The notes: generated by a model from the letters alone, not told the origin. A stretch of 64,000 nucleotides of DNA from Pedobacter frigidisoli (GCF_004331675.1 NZ_SJSN01000001.1:372001-436000); one strand, 5' to 3'. Counted from the first letter of the stretch, positions 10,160 to 19,184 are shown. Numbers and translations are program-made.

Positions 10160-10591
10160 CTACCGCGTAAGTATTTGTTTTTGTGGTTGTAAGTTCTGTT
10201 TAATGCTACCTGAGAGTAATTTTCCAGCGTTTGCAAATTGAACGCCGATAAAACTTTCTACCAGATAATTTTTATTTTTTTTAAAGGGTAAATCTGGCTT
10301 AAAAACAAGTGAATCGCCAAGTAAGTTAACCTTTCCAATAACTTCAATTTCATCTTGCAAACGATCTAACTCGCCTGGCTTAACTAAAACGGATATGAGA
10401 TCAATTGAATCGGCATTTATAGCATAAGCATTTTTTAGCTGAAGTAAACTTGCCTTATCTATATTTTTAATTATTATTGTTGTACTATCCCTAGAAAACT
10501 TAATGATCGGTTTTTTGTTTGTACCTGAGCAAGAAATGACAAAAGTTGCCACAGCAACAATTGCCGAAAATTTAAATAAGCTTTTAAACAT
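10160..10591 (-). CDS. Small lipoprotein of unknown function
   Basis: 143 residues with a lipoprotein signal peptide (MFKSLFKFSAIVAVATFVIS followed by the lipobox Cys at 21). The mature part is mostly beta with a repeated LxxLxNAY / Asp-rich feel and ends in a Gln/Lys-rich tail; no known family was recognised. It is followed by its own terminator and is divergent from the four-TM protein gene, 17 bp apart, so the two genes share a very short promoter region. Likely periplasmic or outer-membrane anchored. Confidence 0.75.
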   Translation of the reverse strand: MFKSLFKFSAIVAVATFVISCSGTNKKPIIKFSRDSTTIIIKNIDKASLLQLKNAYAINADSIDLISVLVKPGELDRLQDEIEVIGKVNLLGDSLVFKPDLPFKKNKNYLVESFIGVQFANAGKLLSGSIKQNLQPQKQILTR

Positions 10592-10608
10592 TCACAAAAT
10601 TAAACATT

Positions 10609-10953
10609 ATGAGATTAATTATTGAGATCCTTTTGATGGGATTGGCCTTTTTTATAGGGGCGAAACTAGTACCTGGCGTTGAGGTAACCGGTTACACAAG
10701 TGCACTTATTGCAGCCATTTTAATTGCACTGGCAAATGCGACAATTGGATTTATCTTAAGATTACTTACTTTCCCAATTAACTTCCTAACCTTGGGTTTG
10801 GTATCCTTTATTATCACAGTTTTGATGATCCTTTTGGTAGATAGTATGATGACCTCTTTCAATACCTCAGGTTTCTTAGCTGCTGCTTTCTTGGCCATTA
10901 TTGTAGCTTTGATAAAAGCGATTTTCGGCGCAGTTGCGGGAGAGAAAGAATAG
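10609..10953 (+). CDS. Phage-holin-4_2-like (YvlD-type) four-TM membrane protein
   Basis: 114 residues with four hydrophobic segments (about 3-20, 28-50, 55-78, 84-108). The pattern matches the chromosomal Phage_holin_4_2 / YvlD family: a G-x-x-L-x-P-G-V-E-V element (GAKLVPGVEVTGYTSALIAA) and a TFPINFLTLGLVSFIITVLM block. Despite the family name there are no phage genes around it, and the usual role is unknown, perhaps in envelope stress. It converges on the acyl-CoA dehydrogenase gene, with an inverted-repeat element between them. Confidence 0.85.
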   Translation: MRLIIEILLMGLAFFIGAKLVPGVEVTGYTSALIAAILIALANATIGFILRLLTFPINFLTLGLVSFIITVLMILLVDSMMTSFNTSGFLAAAFLAIIVALIKAIFGAVAGEKE

Positions 10954-10957
10954 TTAA

Positions 10958-11020
10958 GATGGAAGATGTCAGATGGAATATGGGTAATCAAATTCCATTA
11001 TCCATTTTACATCTTCCATC
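10958..11020. repeat. 63-bp intergenic element with 12-bp terminal inverted repeats
   Basis: GATGGAAGATGT at 10958-10969 and its exact complement at 11009-11020; further partial pairing continues inward (CAGATGGAATATGG against AAAATGGATAATGG on the other strand). It fills the gap between two convergent genes and may act as a bidirectional terminator. The same 12-mer ends occur in the element at 13738-13798. Confidence 0.8.
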
Positions 11021-11027
11021 ATTTAAT

Positions 11028-12167
11028 TTATCTTATAACTTCTCTCGATATCACCATTTTCTGTATCTCGGAAGTACCTTCATATATCTGTGTAATTTTC
11101 GCATCACGCATGAGGCGTTCTACATGATATTCTTTTACAAAGCCGTAGCCACCATGAACTTGAACCGCTTCGATCGTAACATCCATTGCCACTTTTGAGG
11201 CAAATAATTTTGCCATTGAGCCCGCCTGAGTATATGGCAAGCCTTGATCTTTTAACCATGCAGCCTTATAAACCAATAACCTTGCGGCTTCAATCTGTGT
11301 AGCCATATCTGCTAGTTTGAATGCAATTGCCTGATGTTCTGCAATTGGCTTTCCGAAAGATTTACGCTCTTTGGCATAACTGGTAGCCAATTCAAACGCA
11401 CCTTGGGCGATTCCTAGAGCCTGCGCTGCAATACCGATTCTGCCACCTTCAAGGGTTTTCATGGCGAACTTAAACCCAAAACCATCTTCACCAATCCGAT
11501 TTTCTTTAGGCACTTTAACATCATTAAACATTAAAGAATGCGTATCAGAACCACGAATCCCCATTTTATTTTCTTTAGGACCGATGGTAAAACCTTCCAT
11601 CCCTCTTTCTACGATAAAAGCGTTAATTCCCTTATGCCTTAATTCTGGATGTGTTTGCGCAATTACTAAATAGGTGGATGCAGAACTTCCGTTGGTAATC
11701 CAATTTTTGGTTCCATTTAATAAATAGTAATCGCCTTTATCTTCTGCAGTTGTTCTTTGTGAAGTAGCATCAGATCCAGCTTCTGGCTCTGATAGACAGA
11801 ATGCACCAATTTTTTCTCCTGCGGCAAGCGGCTTTAAATATTTTTCCTTTTGTTCTTCGCTAGCATAAGCTTCTAAGCCATAACAAACCAAAGAATTGTT
11901 TACAGAAACCACAACTGATGCAGAAGCGTCGATTTTAGAAAGCTCTTCCATTACCAAGACGTAAGAAATTGCATCCAGTCCGCTTCCGTTATATTTTTCG
12001 CTGACCATCATCCCTAAGAAACCAAGTTCGCCAAGTTTTTTAACTTGTTCGGCAGGAAATTTTTGATGTTCATCTCTTTCGATTACGCCAGGCTTTAATT
12101 CTTGATTGGCAAAATCGCGAGCCGCCTGCTGAATCATTAATTGTTCTTCACTTAATTCAAAATGCAT
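11028..12167 (-). CDS. Acyl-CoA dehydrogenase (short/medium-chain type)
   Basis: FAD-dependent acyl-CoA dehydrogenase, 379 residues, catalysing the first step of beta-oxidation or of branched-chain amino acid breakdown. It has the CLSEPEAGSDA flavin/substrate signature near residue 130, NGTKNWITNG near 155, the GGIGFAAQ-region equivalent GGRIGIAAQALGIAQGA near 232, and the catalytic glutamate in IYEGTSEIQKMVISR at the C-terminus. Length and motifs fit the short-chain (butyryl-CoA) group; exact chain length cannot be told from the sequence. Confidence 0.95.
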   Translation of the reverse strand: MHFELSEEQLMIQQAARDFANQELKPGVIERDEHQKFPAEQVKKLGELGFLGMMVSEKYNGSGLDAISYVLVMEELSKIDASASVVVSVNNSLVCYGLEAYASEEQKEKYLKPLAAGEKIGAFCLSEPEAGSDATSQRTTAEDKGDYYLLNGTKNWITNGSSASTYLVIAQTHPELRHKGINAFIVERGMEGFTIGPKENKMGIRGSDTHSLMFNDVKVPKENRIGEDGFGFKFAMKTLEGGRIGIAAQALGIAQGAFELATSYAKERKSFGKPIAEHQAIAFKLADMATQIEAARLLVYKAAWLKDQGLPYTQAGSMAKLFASKVAMDVTIEAVQVHGGYGFVKEYHVERLMRDAKITQIYEGTSEIQKMVISREVIR

Positions 12168-12352
12168 AACATTAGGTATAAAAGGTTAGTTAATCAAATG
12201 TAGCATTTCAAATCAGAATTACTATGGCTGCATAGTAATTTATTTTGCTTTTTCCTGCTATGGGTTTTTGCGTTAACGATAGAAGCGGCATCCATTTTGG
12301 CTTTTTCTGCCAAAAAGATACAGCGGATAGCGTGTAAAAACGCCCAAAAAAA
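12168..12352. other. Spacer containing a dispersed element with a swappable hairpin
   Basis: The element at 12270-12348 begins GCGTTAACGATAGAAGCGGC, holds a hairpin TTTTGGC / GCCAAAA (12295-12301 and 12309-12315), and ends with a GATACAGCGGATAGCGTG block and ACGCCC. A second copy in reverse orientation is at 36883-36954, with the same flanks but a different hairpin, and a diverged third at about 58485-58546. No coding potential. Confidence 0.75.
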
Positions 12353-13333
12353 TTATTTAATATTTTTCTTTGTTAAGATGATGAACAAACTCAAACTTCC
12401 AAGAATCAAAATCAGCAAAACCTGTGATGAATGAATGATGGTTGCATAAGCCAATCCATCTTTAAAGGCAATGGAATACAGTACCAGAGACTGTGCAACC
12501 ATCCAATGGAAAACGCCAATACCACCTTGAACCGGAGCGGCCATGGCAAAGCCCGAAAATACAATTGCAGTAAATGCGGCATTGAAATGTAGGCCAGAAG
12601 TTGCCTGGATAGATGAAAATGCAAAATACATTGATAGCGAATAAAATATCCAAATTCCAAGTGTGTAAGTGAGAAACAAACCTTTTTGCTTCAACTTGCT
12701 GTAAGAACCAAAACCCTGGCGTAAACTGACAAAGATTCTAAGGAATTTTTTGCTGAATTTTTGACGGAGGAAATAGATTGCTGCGACAACAAGTATGATT
12801 GTTATAATGACAATTCCAATTAGCCAGAAGTAATTTATTGTACTTAACTTTTTAGTAATACTGAGATAAATTGTTCCATGAAGAAAATCGGATACGATTT
12901 CATACTGGAAGATTAACATGGCCAATGCCGTGAGGAAAAGCACAAGCACATCAAATAAGCGTTCGGTGATTACGGTTCCAATTGCAGCAAACATTGGCAC
13001 TTTTTCGGCTTTGTGGATAACTGAGCACCGGCCAATTTCCCCAAAACGAGGTAAGGCTAAATTGGCTAAATAGCCGATCATTACAGCATGATAAGCATTC
13101 CAAAAACTTACTTTGTAATGTATGGACTTATAGAGCATTTGCCACCTTAATGCTCGTAAGACATGGGCAATCCAAACGGCAAGCGCCGATATAAAAACCC
13201 AAAAATAGTTGGCAGATTTAATCTCCAACCAAATTTTTTCTAAATCCTGACCTCGAAACGCTAGGTATAAAACGCCTATTCCTATTAAAAACAGGATGAT
13301 GTACTTTAACGCTGTTTTGAGGTCGAATGTCAC
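12353..13333 (-). CDS. Lysylphosphatidylglycerol-synthase TM-region family (flippase-like) protein
   Basis: 326 residues, about eight membrane helices, of the LPG_synthase_TM / UPF0104 family (COG0392). The typical features are an early HVLRALRWQMLYKSI segment, NAYHAVMIGYLANLALPRFGEIGRCSVI near 80-107, and the C-terminal GFAMAAPVQGGIGVFHWMVAQ region near 262-282. Related domains flip aminoacylated lipids or other lipids across the inner membrane, but stand-alone members have no proven substrate. It lies 4 bp downstream of panD on the same strand and so is probably co-transcribed with it. Confidence 0.85.
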   Translation of the reverse strand: MTFDLKTALKYIILFLIGIGVLYLAFRGQDLEKIWLEIKSANYFWVFISALAVWIAHVLRALRWQMLYKSIHYKVSFWNAYHAVMIGYLANLALPRFGEIGRCSVIHKAEKVPMFAAIGTVITERLFDVLVLFLTALAMLIFQYEIVSDFLHGTIYLSITKKLSTINYFWLIGIVIITIILVVAAIYFLRQKFSKKFLRIFVSLRQGFGSYSKLKQKGLFLTYTLGIWIFYSLSMYFAFSSIQATSGLHFNAAFTAIVFSGFAMAAPVQGGIGVFHWMVAQSLVLYSIAFKDGLAYATIIHSSQVLLILILGSLSLFIILTKKNIK

Positions 13334-13337
13334 AAAG

Positions 13338-13688
13338 TTATTTTAGCAAGTGGTTATTATCATCAGGGAAAACAAGAATTGGATTGTATTTTTTGGCATC
13401 TTCAATTGGAAGTGCACCATAAGACATGATAATTAAGATATCGCCTAACTGCGCCAAACGAGCTGTTGCACCATTTAAGCAGATGGTTCCTGTACCGCGT
13501 TCGCCTTTAATTACATAAGTTTCGAAGCGGGCACCGTTATTATTATTTACAATTTGCACCTTTTCATTCGCGATAATGTTAGCTGCATCCATCAAATCTT
13601 CATCTATCGTAATACTACCAACATAGTTAAGTTCGGCTTGTGTTACCTTAACACGGTGTATTTTCGATTTTAATATTGTGATAACCAT
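13338..13688 (-). CDS. panD: Aspartate 1-decarboxylase
   Basis: Makes beta-alanine from L-aspartate for pantothenate and CoA synthesis. 116 residues, normal length. The self-cleavage site that creates the pyruvoyl group is the Gly-Ser in [17 protein letters not shown] (Ser near residue 26), and the conserved [20 protein letters not shown] and [20 protein letters not shown] blocks are present. It follows panC on the same strand after a 108-bp gap that contains an inverted-repeat element, so the pathway genes are neighbours. Confidence 0.97.
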   Translation of the reverse strand: MVITILKSKIHRVKVTQAELNYVGSITIDEDLMDAANIIANEKVQIVNNNNGARFETYVIKGERGTGTICLNGATARLAQLGDILIIMSYGALPIEDAKKYNPILVFPDDNNHLLK

Positions 13689-13737
13689 TCTGCAAAGTTA
13701 GTAATAAAGGATTGGATGAAAAAAATGTAAAATGGAC

Positions 13738-13798
13738 GATGGAAGATGTATGATGTTAAGTTGACACATCGGCCATCTCACATTACACATCTTCCATC
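13738..13798. repeat. 61-bp intergenic element with 12-bp terminal inverted repeats
   Basis: GATGGAAGATGT at 13738-13749 and its complement at 13787-13798, the same ends as the element at 10958-11020 but with a different interior. The right arm runs into the panC stop codon (TGA at 13797-13799 on the minus strand). Confidence 0.8.
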
Positions 13799-14651
13799 AT
13801 TTAATAATCATATTATCTATCAAACGAGTTGAGCCAACCTTGGCGGCAACTAGCGCAACCAAATTATTTTCTTCTTTTGATTTTGCGGGCTCCAATGTAT
13901 CCCCATTGGCAATGGTGAAATAATCAAGCTCTACACCATCAATATTTTTATAAAATGATTTGGCTTTATCTTCGAGTTCTATAAGCGAAAGTTCTTCAAA
14001 ATGATCTATAACAAACTGAAGTGATTGACTTAAGACCAAAGAGTGTTTACGATCATCGGCAGATAAATGAATGTTGCGACTACTCATGGCAAGGCCATCA
14101 TCTTCTCGGATAATTGGACAGGTAATAATCGTAATAGGCAGATTAAAATGAGTCAACATATTTTTGATCATCAGCACCTGCTGAAAATCCTTTTGTCCAA
14201 ACATGGCAACATCAGGCTCAACGGCATCGAAAAGTTTTTTTACAATTTGGGTTACACCCTGATAATGACCTTTTCTAAAAGCGCCCTCCAATAAGAATTC
14301 AGCATTACCCAAATCGATGTGCCAACTTTCATCAGCGCCTTTAGGATACATTTCAATTACATCTGGCATAAAAACACCATTGCAACCGGCAGCTTCGAGC
14401 ATGGCTAAATCGTGTGCTATTGGGCGTGGATATTTCTCTAAATCTTTAGGATCGGTAAATTGGGTCGGGTTTACAAAAATGCTACATATAATAAGATCGG
14501 CATTTTCTTTGGCAAGATCGATAAGCGAAATATGGCCGTTGTGCAAAGCACCCATTGTAGGTACAAGAGCAATTTTTTTACCCGATGCTTTTAAAGGTTT
14601 TAAGAAAGCCTTAAGCGCTGATTTGGTTTTAAATATTTCCAAAGTGGACAA
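13797..14651 (-). CDS. panC: Pantothenate synthetase
   Basis: ATP-dependent ligase joining pantoate and beta-alanine to make pantothenate; 284 residues. The nucleotidyltransferase signatures are VPTMGALHNGHISLID (about 31-46, with the HxGH ATP motif), FVNPTQF near 60, FGQKDFQQVLMIKNM near 150, and the KMSKS-equivalent LAMSSRN near 188. Upstream of panD on the same strand. It is divergent from the half-length GT5 gene; the intergenic region carries a promoter for the plus-strand side. The stop codon lies inside the right arm of an inverted-repeat element. Confidence 0.97.
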   Translation of the reverse strand: MSTLEIFKTKSALKAFLKPLKASGKKIALVPTMGALHNGHISLIDLAKENADLIICSIFVNPTQFTDPKDLEKYPRPIAHDLAMLEAAGCNGVFMPDVIEMYPKGADESWHIDLGNAEFLLEGAFRKGHYQGVTQIVKKLFDAVEPDVAMFGQKDFQQVLMIKNMLTHFNLPITIITCPIIREDDGLAMSSRNIHLSADDRKHSLVLSQSLQFVIDHFEELSLIELEDKAKSFYKNIDGVELDYFTIANGDTLEPAKSKEENNLVALVAAKVGSTRLIDNMIIK

Positions 14652-14713
14652 TCTAAATTAGGGCGGTAAAGGTGTAAAATAATCTAAACGAAACCAAACA
14701 AATGCTTGCTATA

Positions 14714-14744
14714 TTGATAAATAGTATTATTATGCTTACCTTTG
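14714..14744 (+). promoter_or_regulatory. Bacteroidota-type promoter of the half-length GT5 gene
   Basis: TTG at 14714-14716, a 20-bp spacer, and TACCTTTG at 14737-14744, matching TTG-N19/20-TAnnTTTG. It is about 40 bp upstream of the start codon. Confidence 0.65.
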
Positions 14745-14785
14745 CAGCTCATTATCTTTTATTTAACTTAATATTTTCTTAGAAT

Positions 14786-15616
14786 ATGGAGATGGCAAAA
14801 ACGAAGCTGCTGATTGTTACACACGAGATGTCGCCTTTCCTCGAGCTTACTAAAATTTCTGAAATCACACGTCAATTACCACAGGCGATGCAAGAAAAAG
14901 GATTCGAAATCCGCATCTTGATGCCAAAGTTCGGTAATATCAACGAAAGAAGAAATCGTTTACACGAAGTAATACGCTTATCGGGAATGAACATCATTAT
15001 TGATGACAACGATAACCCCTTAATTATTAAAGTAGCATCCATCCCAGCTGCACGCATGCAGGTTTATTTCTTAGACAACGAAGAGTATTTCCAACGCAAA
15101 CAAGTATTTACAGATGCTAGCGGAAAATTCTTTGATGATAACGATGAACGTACAATTTTCTTTTGCAAGGGCGCATTAGAAACCGTAAAAAAATTAGGCT
15201 GGGCTCCAGATATCGTTCACTGTCATGGTTGGATGAGCGCTTTAGTTCCTGCTTACATTAAAACAACCTATAAAAATGACCCTACTTTTAAGAATTCTAA
15301 AGTAGTGTATTCTATTTATGAGGATTGCTTTGAGGAAAAATTAAATGCTAATTTCTCTAAAAAAGCAGTGATGGCAAATATGACGGAAGATGACACTAAA
15401 GCTTTCTTAGCATCAGATTGCAACAGCATGCACATTGGCGCTGTAACTCACTCTGATGCAGTTGTTTTAGCAGATGAAAACCTGAACAAAGATGTGTTAA
15501 AATTTGTTAAAGATTCCAATAAGCCAACATTAGCTTTTAACTTAACCGAGAATTTTGAAAACTTCTATAATTTTTATGAAGAAATTTCAAATGACGAATT
15601 GGTTTCTCTTGCTTAA
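14786..15616 (+). CDS. Half-length GT5 (glycogen/starch synthase N-terminal domain) protein
   Basis: 276 residues resembling only the N-terminal Rossmann domain of glycogen synthase (full enzymes are about 480). Recognised elements: KLLIVTHEMSPFLELTKISEI (residues 7-27), LPQAMQEKGFEIRILMPKFG, FFCKGALETVKKLGWAPDIV and HCHGWMSALVPAYIK near 147-161. The KTGGL ADP-glucose loop is replaced by LTKISEI, and the whole C-terminal GT-B domain is absent, so glucosyl transfer by this protein alone seems unlikely. The start could be Met1 or Met3. It is next to DUF4270 and glmS, an arrangement I recall from many Bacteroidota. Database annotation as glycogen synthase is probably misleading. Confidence 0.8.
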   Translation: MEMAKTKLLIVTHEMSPFLELTKISEITRQLPQAMQEKGFEIRILMPKFGNINERRNRLHEVIRLSGMNIIIDDNDNPLIIKVASIPAARMQVYFLDNEEYFQRKQVFTDASGKFFDDNDERTIFFCKGALETVKKLGWAPDIVHCHGWMSALVPAYIKTTYKNDPTFKNSKVVYSIYEDCFEEKLNANFSKKAVMANMTEDDTKAFLASDCNSMHIGAVTHSDAVVLADENLNKDVLKFVKDSNKPTLAFNLTENFENFYNFYEEISNDELVSLA

Positions 15617-15638
15617 TTAGGTATTATTATTTTTAAAT

Positions 15639-17060
15639 ATGAAATTTACAAAACAAGACTTATTAACCCTGTTGATAAGTCTTTTTCTTTTTGCATCGTG
15701 TAAAAACCCAGATGGTGTTGGGTTAGATGTTGATCCAAGTACGGCCATTACAGGAACATTGGTTGTTTCTGATGTTACTACCCAAATTGTGAAAGAACCA
15801 GCTGTTGGTACTGCTGGCCTTGTTCGCTACCCACTAGGTTACATGATAGATCCTGTATTTGGTAAAACCGAATCTAATTTGGCAATGACCTTATTTCCAC
15901 CATCATCCTTTACCCAAGATTTTGGAACTTCTCCAGTATTGGATTCTGCAATTTTGGTTTTACAATTAGACGATGCGGCAATACAAACAAAATTTTATGG
16001 CGATACCACTAATTCTAAATACAGTATTGATGTTTACCAATTAACCAACAAAATTTCGGACTACACAAGTTCTACCGTTCAACCGCACAACACAGCTTTG
16101 TTGGGCAACTTTAATGGAAAAATTGCACCAAACACAAAGAACAAGGTTTATGATATTGTGGTTGGAAAGGCAGATACATTATTAACAAATCCAGCACAGA
16201 TTAGAATTCCCCTTAATAGGACTATTATTCAAAACTCAATTGTTAATCTTCCTGCAACCAATTTTACTACAAACGCTAAGTTTAGCGATATTTTTAAGGG
16301 CCTTTACGCCGAGGTAAATAAAACTTCATCAACAGGTGTTGGTGGTGTTGCATTTATAAAGTTTACTGGAACAGATTCTTACCTACAATTGGTTTATAAG
16401 AAAACCAGCACTACAACAAGTGGAGTTGATACGGTTTCTGTAAAATTTCCTCTAGGTGCCTTGGCTTCGAGTACAACGAGCAGTGCTATCTCTGGAATTG
16501 CAGCAAATATTAAACACGATTACACAGGCACACCAGTTGCAACTCAAATTGCAACTCCATCAGCAAGCTATCAAGTTACCTATTTACAAGGTTTAGCTGG
16601 TGTAAAAACTAAGATCAGCTTCCCGCAGTTGGTTAATTTCGTAAGCACTTATGGCAAATCTGTAATCAACAGGGCCGAATTGGTGGTTGATGCAGGAACT
16701 CCTATTTCTACATATCCATTCCTTTCATCTCAAAGACTTTCACTGTATCGATGGGATATAGCCGAACAACCTGCAGATATATCAGATTATACCATATTCT
16801 CAGGAGGAACGGTAACTGATGCTGCATTTGGAGGATATTTCGATTCTATCAAGAATAGATATGTATTCATTGTAACAAATTATGTTCAAACCTTAGTTGA
16901 TAAAAAAATAACCGATTACGGAACTTTTATTGCACCAACGGCATATAACCTCTATCAAAAAACACCGTCTGCTACTACGGCAGAACGAGCTATTATTGGT
17001 GCTGGTACAGCTACAGCAAATAAAATAAAGCTAAACATTTACTACACGAAGATTAACTAG
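15639..17060 (+). CDS. DUF4270 lipoprotein
   Basis: 473 residues with a type II signal (lipobox LFASC, Cys near 21) and the DUF4270 layout: a mature N-terminus starting KNPDGVGLDVDPS, then Ser/Thr-rich beta-strands with DSAILVLQLDD near 105 and a late RAELVVDAGT block near 347. DUF4270 proteins are Bacteroidota outer-membrane-anchored or secreted proteins of unknown role. It follows the half-length GT5 gene by 22 bp, likely one transcript, and ends at a strong terminator. Confidence 0.85.
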   Translation: MKFTKQDLLTLLISLFLFASCKNPDGVGLDVDPSTAITGTLVVSDVTTQIVKEPAVGTAGLVRYPLGYMIDPVFGKTESNLAMTLFPPSSFTQDFGTSPVLDSAILVLQLDDAAIQTKFYGDTTNSKYSIDVYQLTNKISDYTSSTVQPHNTALLGNFNGKIAPNTKNKVYDIVVGKADTLLTNPAQIRIPLNRTIIQNSIVNLPATNFTTNAKFSDIFKGLYAEVNKTSSTGVGGVAFIKFTGTDSYLQLVYKKTSTTTSGVDTVSVKFPLGALASSTTSSAISGIAANIKHDYTGTPVATQIATPSASYQVTYLQGLAGVKTKISFPQLVNFVSTYGKSVINRAELVVDAGTPISTYPFLSSQRLSLYRWDIAEQPADISDYTIFSGGTVTDAAFGGYFDSIKNRYVFIVTNYVQTLVDKKITDYGTFIAPTAYNLYQKTPSATTAERAIIGAGTATANKIKLNIYYTKIN

Positions 17061-17083
17061 TAAATAATAAAATTCTTTCAGAG

Positions 17084-17117
17084 AGCCGCTACAATTTTTT
17101 ATTGTAGCGGCTTTTTT
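17084..17117 (+). terminator. Strong Rho-independent terminator after the DUF4270 gene
   Basis: Perfect 12-bp stem AGCCGCTACAAT / ATTGTAGCGGCT with a TTTTT loop (17096-17100) and a T tail. Confidence 0.92.
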
Positions 17118-17204
17118 AGTATTTCGAATTAAATATTCATTCAAAATTCATTCAAGTCAAACGTTTGTTTAGTATGTTTACAGAATTAAAAATACTGAAC
17201 ATAT

Positions 17205-19043
17205 ATGTGTGGAATCGTAGGCTATATTGGCTACAGAGAAGCTTGGCCCATTGTATTGAAAGGCCTAAAAAGACTAGAATACCGTGGTTATGATAGTGCC
17301 GGAATAGCATTGATGAACGACAGCGGTCAGCATATTTACAAAAAGGCTGGAAAGGTTGCTGTTTTAGAGGAATTTGCAGAGAACGAAGATAAATCGGGCA
17401 CAGTTGGAATGGGCCACACCAGATGGGCCACACACGGCGTTCCTTCTGACAGAAACTCCCACCCACATACTTCTAATAATGAGAAGTTATCGATTATCCA
17501 CAACGGAATTATCGAAAACTATTCAACCTTAAAAGAAGAGTTAACCCATCGTGGGCATACTTTTAAAAGTGATACAGATACAGAAGTTCTCATCCATTTA
17601 ATTGAAGAAATACAAAAAATTGAGCAAATTGATTTGCTTGAGGCTGTACGATTGGCTTTAAAGGAGGTTATTGGAGCTTATGCAATTGTGATCATGGATA
17701 AAGATCATCCAGATCGTTTAATTGCTGCCAGAAAAGGTAGTCCGATGGTTATTGGCGTGGGTAAAGGAGAATATTTTATTGCTTCTGATGCAACCCCAAT
17801 TATCGAATACACCAAAAACGTTATCTATTTAAACGATAACGAAATTGCTTTAGTTACTAAGGATGATCTTTTGGTAAAGCGCCTTGATAATGTGGTACAA
17901 ACTCCTTTAATTCAAGAGTTACAACTGAAACTAGAAATGCTCGAAAAAGGAGGTTTCGATCACTTTATGCTTAAGGAAATTTACGAACAACCGAGGTCGA
18001 TTAAAGATTGTATGCGTGGTCGTATTTATCCAGCGGAAGGTAAAGTTCAGCTTGGTGGCATTAAGGAATTTGCAGAGAAACTAAAAAATATCGATAGAAT
18101 TATCATTGTTGCCTGCGGAACATCGTGGCATGCAGGATTAGTTGGCGAGTACCTCATTGAGGAATATGCCCGCATTCCTGTTGAGGTAGAATACGCTTCA
18201 GAGTTTAGGTACCGAAACCCAATCATTACCGAAAAAGATGTTGTGATTGCGATTTCTCAATCTGGAGAAACAGCCGATACCATGGCGGCGATTGAAATGG
18301 CAAAAGAACGTGGAGCAACCATTTTTGGAATCTGTAACGTTGCTGGGGCGTCAATCCCTCGTTTAACACATGCTGGTGTTTATACCCATGCAGGGCCAGA
18401 AATTGGTGTAGCATCTACCAAGGCATTTACTGCCCAGGTTACGGTTTTAACCTTAATGGCCTTTTACATGGCGCAGCAAAAAGGAACGATTACAACCTCA
18501 AAATTAATCGAGCTTTTAACCGAATTGGATAATATTCCTGAAAAAATCCAAATTGCTTTAGAATCGAATGATATAATTAAGGAAGTAGCTGAAAAAATTA
18601 AGGATGCTACGAATTGCTTATTTCTTGGCAGAGGCAGCGGTTTTCCTGTTGCACTCGAAGGCGCATTAAAGCTAAAGGAGATCTCGTACATCCATGCAGA
18701 AGGTTATCCTGCAGCAGAAATGAAACATGGCCCAATCGCTTTAATTGATGAGGAAATGCCTGTTGTTTTTATCGCTACGCAAAATTCATCTTATGAAAAA
18801 GTAATTAGCAATATTCAAGAAGTAAAAGCTAGAAAAGGAAAGGTAATTGCCATTGTTACGCAGGGCGATACCGAGGTTAAGAAAATGGCTGATTACTGCA
18901 TCGAGATTCCTGATGCTAACGAAGCTTTCTTACCGCTATTGGCAACGATTCCGCTACAGTTATTAGCATATCACATTGCTGTAATGAGAGGTTGTAATGT
19001 AGATCAGCCTAGAAATTTAGCCAAATCTGTTACGGTAGAATAA
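17205..19043 (+). CDS. glmS: Glutamine--fructose-6-phosphate aminotransferase (isomerizing)
   Basis: Makes glucosamine-6-phosphate from fructose-6-phosphate and glutamine, the entry step to UDP-GlcNAc, peptidoglycan and lipid A. 612 residues. The N-terminal class II glutaminase starts MCGIVGYIG, exposing the nucleophile Cys after Met removal; GHTRWATHG follows near 72. Two SIS domains carry ACGTSWHAG, ISQSGETADT near 348 and RGSGFPVALEGALKLKE; the C-terminal NLAKSVTVE tail is typical. The start is fixed by the catalytic Cys. No glmS ribozyme was seen upstream. Confidence 0.98.
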   Translation: MCGIVGYIGYREAWPIVLKGLKRLEYRGYDSAGIALMNDSGQHIYKKAGKVAVLEEFAENEDKSGTVGMGHTRWATHGVPSDRNSHPHTSNNEKLSIIHNGIIENYSTLKEELTHRGHTFKSDTDTEVLIHLIEEIQKIEQIDLLEAVRLALKEVIGAYAIVIMDKDHPDRLIAARKGSPMVIGVGKGEYFIASDATPIIEYTKNVIYLNDNEIALVTKDDLLVKRLDNVVQTPLIQELQLKLEMLEKGGFDHFMLKEIYEQPRSIKDCMRGRIYPAEGKVQLGGIKEFAEKLKNIDRIIIVACGTSWHAGLVGEYLIEEYARIPVEVEYASEFRYRNPIITEKDVVIAISQSGETADTMAAIEMAKERGATIFGICNVAGASIPRLTHAGVYTHAGPEIGVASTKAFTAQVTVLTLMAFYMAQQKGTITTSKLIELLTELDNIPEKIQIALESNDIIKEVAEKIKDATNCLFLGRGSGFPVALEGALKLKEISYIHAEGYPAAEMKHGPIALIDEEMPVVFIATQNSSYEKVISNIQEVKARKGKVIAIVTQGDTEVKKMADYCIEIPDANEAFLPLLATIPLQLLAYHIAVMRGCNVDQPRNLAKSVTVE

Positions 19044-19045
19044 AA

Positions 19046-19090
19046 TAATTAGCCCAGCTTAGTAACATAGCGGGGCTAATTGTAATTTTT
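19046..19090 (+). terminator. Terminator after glmS
   Basis: 8-bp stem ATTAGCCC (19048-19055) / GGGCTAAT (19073-19080) followed by a T-rich stretch. Confidence 0.8.
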
Positions 19091-19184
19091 CATATTCTAC
19101 CATTCTTTGTCATCCCTTTTCTGATTAGATTTGCTTAACCAAAGTAAAAGGAATGCAGCAATTTATCTCTACTTCCGACCAATA

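Noticed and set aside
10609..10953. Prophage remnant suggested by the holin-family name
   Set aside because: The family name reflects a fold; there are no other phage genes nearby and the gene is of a common chromosomal type.
17118..17204. glmS ribozyme
   Set aside because: The spacer before glmS is only about 90 bp of AT-rich sequence and lacks the ribozyme core; that ribozyme is mainly found in Firmicutes.
17152..17466. 104-codon minus-strand frame at the start of glmS
   Set aside because: It covers the 5' part of glmS in reverse and the protein has low-complexity and Trp/Arg-rich composition.
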